Below are positions 34,314 to 45,650 of a DNA stretch of 64,000 bases, piece by piece. The position numbers and the translations under genes are program-made. The notes beneath the pieces are model-generated. The model worked only from the letters and a program-made list of their open reading frames with translations. It was not told where the DNA came from and searched no databases. The stretch is from Bretschneidera sinensis (Eukaryota; Streptophyta; Magnoliopsida; Brassicales; Akaniaceae), in NCBI GenBank assembly GCA_023935145.1, contig CM043698.1, forward strand, positions 80,370,001 through 80,434,000, given 5' to 3'. Position 1 is the first letter of the stretch. The number at the start of each line of letters is the position of its first letter.

Positions 34314-34567
34314 AATCAATTAGTTGATAAACATCAAATTAATCTTAAGCTCAAAACTAATATTTTAATACTGAGGACCACCAACCTGGACCACCCAAAC
34401 AACAAATATAGGAAAATTTAGGCTGACCAACGGATTCAAGCAGGTCTAACCAACACAACATAAAACAGAAGTAATGAAAACTAAGATTAATTTAAAGAAT
34501 AAACAACTAAAAGATCACAAGATCTTCTCTAAACAAACAAATCCTAAACCTGAGACATATGGGTTAT

Positions 34568-34580
34568 GGCTCTGATACCA
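34568..34580 (-). promoter_or_regulatory. Pararetrovirus primer-binding site (initiator-Met tRNA)
   Basis: Minus strand TGGTATCAGAGCC, an exact complement of the tRNA 3' end, 255 bp upstream of the movement-protein-like ATG. Confidence 0.85.
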
Positions 34581-36680
34581 TTAGAGAACAGGATCATAGA
34601 ATTATTAAATAAAAGTAAATGAAAATGAATAGTAAATAAAATTAAGAGTGTATTTTTTTAATAGTAAAATGATTTGCGTTAGAAATAGTATTATAAAAAT
34701 ATAAGAATACAACGAATTTTGAATAATAATGATTTTATTATGTCAAAGAAAGCTTACAAAGGCAATACTTGATTCTTTTCTTGAAAATTGCACTCATAAA
34801 CTTATTATGTTTACAACATTTGATAAAAAACATATATATAGACTTTGGATTTCAAATTATTTGGAATCCGTTACATTATTGAGGATATTATTATAGATAT
34901 TATTATAGAGTAATGTTACTCTTGTGACAATTTTGCAAAAATGGACAATAAACTTTTTGATTAGATAATGGGAATCTCTTTTTTCAAAGATGCTTCTGTT
35001 GGTGGAAATTATTGCGATGCTTTTAAATGTCGGAAGAGATTATTAAGATGTCAGTCTTTACAGCTCATCTTGAGCACATGGGCCTCCAAATGGATCAAAA
35101 TTGACAATATCATCTTCATCATCTTCATTTGAAATTTGAGAAAGTTCTTCTAATAATTTCTTCTTTCTTGCTTGCATAGTAAATGATTTTGATGATGATG
35201 GAGATGCTTTTTCTCGAATGGTGTTGCAATAATGAGCATTAGTTTGAAACCATACTTAAACTGCTTGAGTACATGTTGTTAAACAATCAAATTTGGTCCA
35301 CCGTTTAATCTTGAAAATACGGTTTAGAGCAGGAAGATATCCTTGGAATACATGGGCTAACCCATGATCCCAGTATAAAATCCATGGGACGTAGAAGGTT
35401 GCTACATAAAGTAATTCTTTTCCAAATTCTTTCACTATAGTAGATTATTCTTTGAAGAGTTTGAAGGCTTCTTTTGCAACCAGGTGAAATATTCATTCAG
35501 AATGACCCTAAAATATCCACCATTGCATGAACCAGATAAAAAAAAAATTTGGATATTTTTTGTCAAATATATTAAACCAAGAATGAGTAACATATCTTAT
35601 AAGGAAGAGATTATACCATACTAACTAATAGTCATGGTACGTATATCTTTGAGGTATGAATGGAATTGAAAAAGATTTTTTCTTAAGTGTTTTTCCTTTA
35701 AGAAAGGGGGATAATGTTAAGAATTTTGCATTTTGAGAAGGCAATTAAAGAAGGTTTATTTTTATCAGAAGTATGACTAATTTCAACAAACTTTGTGTCT
35801 ACTAAAATCATATCATAGAATTTTTAGGTTTTTGAATTTTCTTCAGGAGAAAAATGAAAACCCGCAGGAAAAAGGTTAACAGCAATATCTTAAATAATTT
35901 GATTATCTTGAATATTATTGGGGATACTTGTAAGTTAAATAGTCTTTTTATATGATTTAACCATATAATGACTTTCAAATGGTTGGGATGAAGGTAATGT
36001 TGAACTGGTTGAAGGAGAAGATTTTGGTTGGAATTATAATACTTGGGAATAATTAAGATTTGGATTTGTAGGTAAAAAGGGAGATTATTCAAGAGATTAA
36101 AATCTATTTGAATATTGAGGAGTTTGGAGTGATTGTGATGGAGAAGAAGTTTTTTGATAATATTGTGAACATTGTGTTTTTGGGTTTGGGCTATGTATTG
36201 CATAATCCATTGGGCTTTGTGATCTTGAAGATGATTGAGTATTTTAGGATTTCGAATATGAAGGAGATGTTGATTTTGAGTATGGCCTAACTAGAGTTCG
36301 ATTTATAAGATTGTGTTTTTGAGTTTGGGCTATACATTGCATAATCCATTAGGCTTTGTGGCCTTGAAGGTGATTTAATATTTTGGGATTTTGAATATGA
36401 AGGAGATGCTGATTTTGAGTATGGCTCAATTGAAAGTTGAGACCCCATATCTGTTGTGTTTTTTCACTTTGTATTTTTGCCCTGCAAAAATTCAAGAAGA
36501 AAATCAGGAAGAGAATTTAGTTTTCTTTTGATAAATTCTATGTCAAAGTCAAAAACACTTAAAATTGCTTGTCATCTAACAAAGATTTGTTTACAAACTA
36601 AATTTTAAACATCTTTTTATAAAACTTCTTTTGTTGCTAAAAATATTTTATTACGTAAATCATCTTGAAATTTTGATATT

Positions 36681-38921
36681 GTAACGACTCATCTTGGGTT
36701 GGCCATCCCTGAGACGATGTCGTCACATTTTGAAATCCCAGCACGACACATATATGCAACAATATAAAAACATCAACTGAAATTATCTACATGCATAAAT
36801 CATCAACCCTCAACAGGGAAGTTATATTATTAAGATACCAACTGAAACATTATATACAACAAATTATGCATGAATATTTACAAATATTTTTTTTCTTTCC
36901 ATTAGTCTAAGGATGTGGATCATGTGGCTTACATATAATGACTCAATTTAAATCTCGGCTCACCAATCTATCTGTCATGCCCGCTATTTGAAATTAATTA
37001 ACATTAAAGAGTGAGCTTCACAAGCTCAGTGAATTAAATTTACTAGAAGTATTTGATTATATACTTCCAGTCACATCTTATAATTCAATCGTTTCTAATT
37101 CACCAATATTAATCATCTATTTCTTCATATATAATAATTTAGTCTTTCAAATAATCTTCCAATATTCATTCGTCTATTATCTCATATCATTCAATGGTAA
37201 CATTCTATTATCATTATTCATATCATGATTCCAACCATTTATCAATCTCTTCTAAAATCAATCATTAAACATATCAATTTTTCTTCTCATATATTTAATC
37301 ATCTTGAGATAATCAATTCAACATCATTATTTATCTCGTTATGAGATTCACATCATATATAACAAATCCATCAAACTATTTTCTTCATATTATACTTTCA
37401 TATTTATTTTTCATCATATCTGTCTATCTGTGAGACTTATTTGTCTATCAATAATTTTACAATCAAGTTTGATACTTCAACATTCCAATCAATAAGAATC
37501 AATATTTAAAACAAATGTAATGCGTGAATTTAAATTATCAGATCATTTCATATTATCATTTCGGAACGTCTTCTCACATGTTGACATGTTTCAGTTAGAC
37601 CGACTACCTTCCTGGTTCTTTTATTTTTAGCTAAACCGGTTACCTTTCTGGTTCTTTTATTTTCAGCTAGACCAGCTGCCTTCTCGATTCTTTTATTTTC
37701 AGCTAAACCGACTTCTTTCTCGGCCTTTTATTTTTCAATTAGACTGGCTACCATCCCAGCCTTTTATTTTTCGATTAGACCGGCTGCCTTCCCGACCTTT
37801 TATTTTTCAATTAGACCGGCTATCTTCCCGGCCTTTTATTTCATGTATATGAGCAATAATATAAAATATGCATATGAGCAGTAATATAAAAACATGCATA
37901 CATTTAAGTATTCAATTTAGCTATCCAGTTCTTTCTCAAAAAAAAAAATTTATCATATTCATTAAATTATCTCCTCATATATTATATAAATTTTCAATCA
38001 TATTTTCAGAAGTTTCATATAACTTCTCAGCATAATTTTCATTAAACCATCCTTTTTAAAATATAAATTCTTATATAATTAATATTCAACATATTTTCAA
38101 ATTCCAAATCAACAAATCAATCAATTTTCATATACAACAGAAAATACATCGTTAAATCATTATAATTCGACCATTTTTTTCAAATATCATAGTTTCATAT
38201 TTTTTTTTGTTTCGATTACTAAAAGTAAATCTAACTCTCCACGTTACACTTAAAGCTACCCGTAGATCACTTCCTTCCATTTCCTGCTCCTTTCATCAAT
38301 TTCACCACATTGCTGATCGTTAACACCTTACATAATATTTATATTAAAATTTCTAATTTATTCTTCAATTCTTCCATAGTTCATACCCTTTAAATTTACA
38401 CATCAAATTTCGGGTAATTTAATGTATACACAATTTCGAAAATAAAATTTACATTGTTACCTTTTGTTTTTTTTTCTTAAAGCTTCCCTCGAATCTCTTA
38501 AAAATTCTCTCATAAACTTCTTCAAAATTTCAATCTTTCAACCTTTCTTTGAGTCCATGGGTGTTTAAAGAAAGAGAGTAATTTGAATTGAAGAAAGAAG
38601 GAAACCAAAAGAGATTTAGTAGGAAAATAAAACAAAACAAAAAAAAAATTAATTCTTATAACAAAATCGTTTACTGCAACCTTGCCACCCATTCACCTTG
38701 TTGTCCAACATGCCTCTTTTGCATGTTGGGCAGCCAACACCTGAACGTCCAGGTGTTGGCCTTTTTATCTATTAACTACAAAACTACATCTGGACTTGTG
38801 TCCAAGTTTTTTTCAAAATAATTATTTATTCAATAATAAATATTTCATGCATATATTATTTTAATCCCATGTGACATCTATCAAATTACTTTTTTACCCT
38901 TATTCTAAGAACATGGGTATT
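36681..38921 (-). repeat. 3' LTR of the Gypsy element
   Basis: About 2.2 kb. Minus strand begins near TAATACCC (38921) after AAGGTGGGTAGAATTA and ends GATGAGTCGTTACA at 36681, as in Del/Tekay-type LTRs. AT-rich, with an internal minisatellite. The open frame at 38588-38821 lies inside and is not a gene. Confidence 0.75.
37593..37844. repeat. Seven-unit 36-bp minisatellite in the Gypsy LTR
   Basis: Units start at 37593, 37629, 37665, 37701, 37737, 37773 and 37809. The pattern is RRYTAGACCGGCTACCTTCC followed by a CCGGCCTTTTATTTTTC-like tail, with base differences between units. The constant 36-bp period and lack of spacers distinguish it from a CRISPR array. Confidence 0.93.
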
Positions 38922-39428
38922 ATAATTCTACCCACCTTATAAAAATTTCGTACATAACTCATAAAAAAGCTGGGGGTACTCTTTCCTCATTCATGCCTCA
39001 TGCTCCAAAGTAATTTCTTCAACATCTTTATTCCGCCATAATACTTAAATCAAATGAATAACTTTATTACGCAAGACTTGTTCATTTCTATCTAGAATTA
39101 TGACTGGTACTTGCATAAAGGTCAAATCTTCCTGAAGTTTTGTAGCCTGACTCGGAATACTATGGGATTCATCATGTAAACATTTTCTCAAAAGTGAAAC
39201 ATGAAACACATTTTTTAATTGCTTTAACTCTGAAGACTAATCCAATCTGTATGCTACTGGCCCAACTCTTTCATTTACCTCACATGGCCCCACAAATCTC
39301 GGACTTAACTTTCTTTTCTTTTTAAATCTTAATACGCCCTTTCACGAAGATATCTTCAAAAATACCAAGTCACCAACCTAAAACTCCAGAGGTCGTCTTC
39401 TATTGTCAGCATATCCCTTCTGTCTGTT

Positions 39429-40180
39429 CTATGCTACTCTAAGGTTCTTTCTAACCAGTTTGATCTTCTTAGCAATCAAATCTATCATTTTTGGACTAAA
39501 TATCTTTATTTCTCCAACTTCTTCCCAACATACTAGAGTTCTGCACCTTCTACCATATAAAGCCTCAAATGGTGTCATCCCAATACTAGTTTGATATTGA
39601 TTATTGTCTGCAAACTCGATCAAAGGTAAATAAGCATCCCAACTCACTGAGAAACTCAATACACTTGCCATCAGCATATCTTCTAGTATTCTAATGATTC
39701 TCTTTGTCTACCCATCCATTTGAGGATGAAAATATGTACTAAACTGCAATTGTGTATCCATAGTTTCTTGAAAACCCCTCTAAAATCTAGAAGTGAATCT
39801 AGAATCTCTATCTGATACAATGCTTAAAGGTACTCCATGTAATCTCACATTTTCTGCTATATACAATTCAGCCAACTTTTAAGGACTTCAGGTAGTTTTA
39901 ATAGGAAAGAAATGCGAAGACTTAGAAAGTCTATCCACGATAACCCATACAGCATCATGACCTCTCTCGGTACGGGGAAAACTAGAAACAAAATCAATAC
40001 TTACATTCTCTCATGGCCATTCAGGTATTGGAAGAGGCTGTAATAAACCTACTGGATGTCTATTTTCAAACTTCACTTGTTGAAAAATCAAACATCTAGA
40101 AATCTACTCAACTACACCCTTCTTCATCCCTGACCACCAATAATTCTGTCTCAATCCCCTGTACATCTTATTATTACCCG
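39429..40180 (-). pseudogene. Gypsy integrase, broken
   Basis: Minus strand pieces: YRGLRQNYWWSGMKKGVVE (about 40165), SIDFVSSFPRTERGHDAVWV (about 40000-39945), [12 protein letters not shown] (about 39815), then ADNNQYQTSIGMTPFEALYG and GRRCRTLVCWEEVGE (39610-39520). Stops interrupt all parts. Confidence 0.85.
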
Positions 40181-40389
40181 GGTGCATAAAATACACAGAA
40201 TTATGAGCCTCCTTGATATTTCATTTCTCATCTCAACATCATTGGGAACACAGACTCAATGTCCCAATACTACCATACCATCTTCTCTAATTCTAAACTC
40301 AGTCGGCTTCCCAGTCAATATTTCCTGTTTGATCTTCTTTATCCCTTCATCTCTACTTTGTACTGTAACAAGCGATCAATAATAAAATA

Positions 40390-40880
40390 TTATACCACCA
40401 TATTTTTCATCAATACTCCTCTATCACTGACACTCAACTGCATCCTCAATTTTCTTAATTCTATTATCAGTCTAGTATTATGACTCCCAATAGCAGCTAA
40501 TCTCCCTCTAGACTTTCTACTCAATAAATCAGTTATTATATTAGCCTTCCCTGGATGATAATGAATTGTATAGTCATAATCACTAATCAACTTCATCCAC
40601 CTCCTCTGCCTCAAATTCAACTCTTTTGGGGTAGGTAAATTAGTCAAGCTTTTATGATCAATACAAATTTCACAAATTGCTCCATATAGATGATGTCTCC
40701 AAATCTTTAAAGCAAAAACTATGGCAGCCAATTATAAATCATGGGTCGGGTAATTTCTCTCATGGTTCTTTAATTGCCTAGAAGCATAAGTTATAACTCT
40801 CTCATGTTGCATTAACACACATCTCAACCCCTGATGCGACGCATCACTATATACCACAAATCATTCATCACCAGAATGAA
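40390..40880 (-). pseudogene. Gypsy RNase H domain
   Basis: Minus strand: [17 protein letters not shown] (about 40790-40740), a stop, then [15 protein letters not shown] and [20 protein letters not shown] (40731-40540). This is the usual RNase H end of Gypsy pol, broken by stops. Confidence 0.85.
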
Positions 40881-40981
40881 GCACTAATACTGGAGCAATA
40901 GTCAAATTCTCTTTCAACAGCTGAAAACTTCTCTCACATTCTTTTGACCACATAACTTCACTTCCTTCATGGTCAATCTGG

Positions 40982-41824
40982 TTAATGGTCCAGCAATAAT
41001 AGAAAAATTATGGATAATCCTCCTATAATAACCAGCCAACCTAAAAAACTTCTAATTTCAATCACACTAGTGGGTCTTTCACAATTCAACATTGCCTCTA
41101 CTTTTTGTGGGTCAACTGCTATTCCATCTGCTGACACAATATACCCCAAGAAAGATATTTCACTCAGCCAAAACTCACACTTAGAGAACTTTTCATACAA
41201 TTGCTCTCTCCTCAGAATTTCCAACACTATCTCTAAATGTTGCCTATGCTCCTCTTCACTCTTAGAATATACCAGAATATCATCAATAAATGCAATCACA
41301 AATCTATCCAAGAATGGTTTAAACACCTGATTTATTAGATCCATAAATGCTACAGGAGCATTAGTTAAACCAAATGGCATCACAAGGAACTCATGATGGC
41401 CATAACGTGTCCTAAAAGCAGTCTTAGGCACGTCCCCCTCCTTTATCCTCAACTGATGATAACCTGATCTCAAATCTATCTTAGAAAACACCCTAGTCCC
41501 CTGTAGCTGCTCGAATAAATCATCTATCCTGGGCAAAGGATATTTATTCTTAATGGTGATCTTATTAAACTGTCTATAATCAATACACAACCTCATCGTC
41601 TCATCATTCTTCTTCACAAACAACACAGGGGCTCCCTAAGGCGACATACTATGTCGAATAAACTGTTTATCTAGTAGCTCCTGAAGCTGAACTTTCAACT
41701 CTTTCAACTCAACTGGTGCCATTCTATAAGGTGCTATAGATATGGATGCTGATCCCGGAATCACCTCAATAGAAAACTCAACCTCCCTGCTGGGAGGCAA
41801 ACCAGACAACTCCTCAGTGAACAC
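40982..41824 (-). pseudogene. Gypsy reverse transcriptase with one in-frame stop
   Basis: 41824-41636 carries [19 protein letters not shown] and the approach to RT. After a TAG at about 41635, 41626-40982 gives [35 protein letters not shown] and [15 protein letters not shown], with both catalytic aspartates kept. The 3' end (LGWLVIIGG) has shifted frame. Copies RNA to DNA in an intact relative. Confidence 0.9.
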
Positions 41825-42179
41825 ATTAAAAAAAATCTTTCACTACCAAAATTTCTTCTAACTTCCTAATCTCCTTTCTAGAATCCACCGCATACACCAA
41901 ATACCCCACACAACCTTTCTTCAACCATCTATTAGCAGTCAGGGCAGAAATAAGATAGTTGGCAAGCATCTTACATTATCCCTCAAAGTTAAACTCTTCT
42001 TGTCCTAGTAACTTGAACACCACATTTTTCCTAAAATAATTTGCCCAAGCATAATATACAGATAGCCAATTCATTCCCAGAATGAAATCAAAATCTGTCA
42101 TATCTGTAGGCAAAAAATCAACTTCAAATTCTCTACCAGCCATACTAATCACACAACCTCGATAAATTATCCTAATAAT

Positions 42180-42820
42180 ACCTTATCCCTAGTAGGAACC
42201 TCAACAATAATAGTATGCATCAAAGGACTAACACTAGCATCAATAAATTTCATATAAATACTGGATGCAAAAGAATAGGTTGCACCAGAATCAATCGATA
42301 ATCTAGCAGGTCTATTAAAAGTAGATATCATACCCATAACAATATTAAGAGTGACTCATGCATCTTGTTGGGTCAACACATAGACTCTGCTATCTCAGGG
42401 CTGTAACTGACCACCGTATCCTCTCTCAACTACTGATCCTCTGCCTTTGCCCCGTATACTCCATGATCCACCACCTCTCTCCATCTGTCTTCTTCCAACT
42501 CCTCCAACATCTATCTCAATAGATTTTCCCACTAGACAATCTACATCAATATGTCATCCCTCACCACATACAAAGCACATCTGAGTAGGACAATTCCGAG
42601 ATAGATGCCCTGTCTGATTACATCTAAAGCAAACTTTTATATCTCGATCATACATCAAGTTACCACTTTCCCTTGGTGGTATAGTTACTCATCTACTATA
42701 ACTCTCAGTTCCTATAGCTTGTCTTCCAAATCTAGAAGTCCCACCAATATTAGTCTGAGCTACAGAAGCAACAGATCCTGCTTGCCTCTGATTCTGTATT
42801 ATTATTCCCTATAACAAGGA
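42180..42820 (-). pseudogene. Gypsy gag C-terminus and protease remnant
   Basis: Knuckles CFRCNQTGHLSRNCP and CFVCGEG near 42640-42550, then LSIDSGATYSFASS around 42300-42260 with the protease DSG motif. At least one stop lies inside the second knuckle. Confidence 0.75.
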
Positions 42821-42837
42821 TTCTTATGCAATGAAGA

Positions 42838-43385
42838 GATTTAACTATTGATTTAAGCTCTTTAATGAATATAGTATATTCGTCAGACCAAGGAATAGGA
42901 TTTTTGCGTAACCTTTTATATAAAGGTTCACACAATTGATGTAATTGAGGAAAGAAATATGAGACTTAATTTAAACATCCTAAAAAAATTTGCAATTGAG
43001 TGTTATCTTTAATTTGATCAGGAAATTTGTCAGTAAATTATATTGCTCTTGTTATTGGTTTAATCATTCCTTGATAAATATCATGTCCTAAAAATATAAT
43101 TTTTGTTTGAAATAATTCTATTTTTGAAGAAAAAAAACTAACCAATTTCTTCTAATAATCTAAAATAACATTTGTAAATGTTTGAAATGTTGTTCTACTG
43201 ATTTTGAAAAAATTAATACATCATCAATTTAAACAATGCTAAATTGCATATAAGGATTAAAAATATCATTTATAATAATTTGAAATTCTTATGGAGCATT
43301 TTTTAATCTAAATGACATTACATTCCATTCATAATGATCAAATGGAACATTGAATGTAATTTTTATTTATCTTGTTCAACTATTT
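42838..43385 (-). mobile_element. Endogenous pararetrovirus copy 1, reverse transcriptase region (part 1)
   Basis: Closely similar to 46495-47030 of copy 2 (for example the shared gatttaagctctttaatga start and atatcatgtcctaaaaat). Minus-strand RT region with several stops. It is cut at 43385 by a solo LTR and resumes at 45041. Confidence 0.75.
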
Positions 43386-45035
43386 TGTTGGTCCAAAATA
43401 TACTATGGCATACCCAAGAGGGGGTGAATTGGGTATTAATGTTTTTAAAATCTTTTTGCAATCTCAAATATATAAAAATATGCGGAATTAAATTAAATCA
43501 AATTTTCTAAATTACTAGCACAAAGATAAGAGAGTTTATTGTTTAATATAAAAAGATAATTGAATTATAAAATAATTAAGCAATGTTACTTGAATAATAA
43601 ATAATTCTAAGCAAGTAATTGTGCAAGTAATTAAGGAGATAGAGTTAGAGAGATGCAAACACGATTTATAGTGGTTCAGCAATATCAAAAATCCTTCTGA
43701 CCCTACATCCACTCTCTTCAAGGATCTTCTTGAAGCTTTCTACTAGCCAAGAAACTTTCAAGTGTTACTTAAACCATTACAAACAACTTACGGGTGTTGT
43801 TTCCACCGTTGCAAGAATTTCTTCTTCAAGTGTTTATACCCAAACACTTCCAAGAGTTATACATACTTCCAAGAGTTATACATACTTTTACAAACAAGAG
43901 TTATAACCAACTCTTTACAAAAAAAGATTATAGGAATGAGAAATTTGAAACGAACAAACAAAAGATAGATATCTTAATGAATATTACAACTCAATATTTT
44001 TCTCTCTCAAAGCTTATCAAGAAAAAGAGAATGAAGATTTTGCTTTAATCCTTTGTTGTAGAATGTTTCTCTTGTCTTCCAAATGACCTTTGAGGCTCTA
44101 TTTATAGTGTCTTGAAGCCTTCTAGCCATTGGAGAAAAAATAGAGCCGTTGGAGACAAGTTTATAGCCTTTTAAATCAAAAAAATATAGTTGTTGTAACT
44201 TGCCCAATCGACTGTCCACTTATAGTAATCGACTGTCCTTCATAACTAATACAAAAACTTATTTTTCGAATCCACAATCGACTGTTCATTTTGCACAGTC
44301 GACTGTGTAATGTTTCTAACCATTGCTACAATGTTTTATGGATGAACATATTCATATTTCTTCATACTTTTTGGATTTTTGAGTTTCGAAAAATCTCTCA
44401 ATTGAATCAAACTTTCTTGCACATTTAACACACAATTAAATACTTCAAGAGTGTTTTGTTATCATCAAAATTAATCTAATCAATTTCTTGACTGAGGCCT
44501 TTTTTATGATGACAGAACATATTACAAATTTAAGCATGATTTGTGTGCAAGATATATGAATAATAAAAAATTTACAAATGCTCAAATAATTTTTTATGTC
44601 AACATAAATTATTTTTAAGTTCAATTAGAGCATGTTAAGCATTGAGCCCTAAAAATTGAATATTTGCATTTAATAAATTTACCTAGAGATTTTATATCTT
44701 TAATTAATTAAGGTTATATAATAAAATGTAATGCAAATTTATATAGCTCCTAAAAATTGAAATGCTTACAAAGTATATCTTAGGATGCAAACCTATGATT
44801 TAGCTCTTTTGTCTTTGAAGTTTTATTTCAATTATTCTCCTTGAATTTGATCTTTTGGAGAGCTTATTGACTTTTGAGATTATCAACTTTGATTCACCAA
44901 TTTCTACAATCTTGACCTCATTTGATGTATAAGCACTATTAACAATCTGTATCACTTAAATAATATTCATCAGTGCTTAATTAATATTTTTGTCACTATC
45001 AAAATCATTCAGGGTCAACAGACATTTGGTCAACA
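43386..45035. mobile_element. 1,650-bp solo LTR inserted in the pararetrovirus
   Basis: Ends TGTTGGTCC...GGTCAACA with target duplication TATTT at 43381-43385 and 45036-45040, exactly between the two halves of the viral RT region. Text such as acccaagagggggtgaattgggt (43413) and tatagtggttcagcaat (43669) is common in plant LTRs. Small frames inside (43762-44048, 44007-44219) are not genes. Confidence 0.88.
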
Positions 45036-45040
45036 TATTT

Positions 45041-45650
45041 GCATTTGCCAAAACCCTGATTTCATATCAAATTTTGAAAATATTGTAGGATCATGTAACC
45101 TATTGAGTGGATCTATTTTGTTAGGTATTGGATATCTAATCCATTTTAAAACTTTATTCAGAGGTTAATAATTGATTATTAATCTTGGTGCTCCTCGTTT
45201 TAATTTTACTTGTTTTTTAACATAAAATGCAGAACAACTCCAAGGAAATTTACTTGTCCTAATTATTTTTTTTTATCTAATAATGCTTGTATTTCTTGTT
45301 GGCAGTATTGTAATAATTCTTTATTCATTTGAATAGGTCTTGCTTTTGTAGGAATGTTTCTTTCATGAAAATCTTTTTTGTAAGGAATATAGACGATATG
45401 TTTCTTTATTTCCTAAAAGGCATTGGGAAGGTCAGAACATATTTCTTTTTTAAAAATTTGTATTTGTTCTTCTATTTGGTTTTTAATCTGAGATTGTTCC
45501 TCTATTCTTTTGTAATTTATTTCTTCTTTGAGAAAAGTTATACATGCTTTCTTATTTTGTTTAAATTAATTTGCCTATATATAGTATTATTTTGTAATAA
45601 ATTTAATTCTCTTGTAAATACAGGTTGTAAAATTTGAAAAATAAGTTGAT
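45041..45650 (-). mobile_element. Endogenous pararetrovirus copy 1, part 2
   Basis: Continues from 43385 after the solo LTR; similar to 47035-47600 of copy 2 (gccaaaaccctRattt, then cctatatatagtattattttgtaataaattt). Reverse transcriptase N-terminal part and upstream region on the minus strand, with stops. It joins copy 2 near 45650. Confidence 0.7.

Larger units (their letters stand above)
33240..36680 (-). mobile_element. Endogenous caulimovirid (pararetrovirus), copy 1, left part
   Basis: Minus strand, in viral order: RNase H end and a downstream Pro/Gln/Ser-rich region (36680-35800), a further C-terminal reading region (35800-35040), an AT-rich intergenic region with a TATA-like run (about 34830), the initiator-Met primer site (34580-34568), then a movement-protein-like frame from ATG 34313. 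Passing from the last reading frame through the primer site into the first shows the circular genome was integrated across its origin or as a concatemer. It is interrupted by many stops and frame changes. A partial duplication of about 130 bp lies at 36160-36440. Confidence 0.75.
36681..42820 (-). mobile_element. Chromovirus-type Gypsy element, 5'-truncated, with decayed pol
   Basis: Minus strand order: two zinc knuckles (about 42640 and 42560), protease (about 42290), RT (41824-40982), RNase H (40880-40390), integrase (about 40180-39430), a chromodomain-like tail (about 39030-38990), a purine tract before 38921, then the 3' LTR 38921-36681. The 5' LTR and the gag N-terminus are missing at 42820, where pararetrovirus sequence resumes at about 42838. 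The element cut the viral RNase H region at 36680. Confidence 0.85.

Noticed and set aside
35808..36203. 131-codon minus frame as a distinct gene
   Set aside because: It is an out-of-frame reading of the pararetroviral C-terminal region, as shown by comparison with 45538-45912.
37593..37844. Regular 36-bp repeats as a CRISPR array
   Set aside because: No unique spacers separate the units; they are directly adjacent and diverge gradually inside a plant Gypsy LTR.
38588..38821. 77-codon frame as a small gene
   Set aside because: It lies inside the Gypsy 3' LTR and has no recognisable family.
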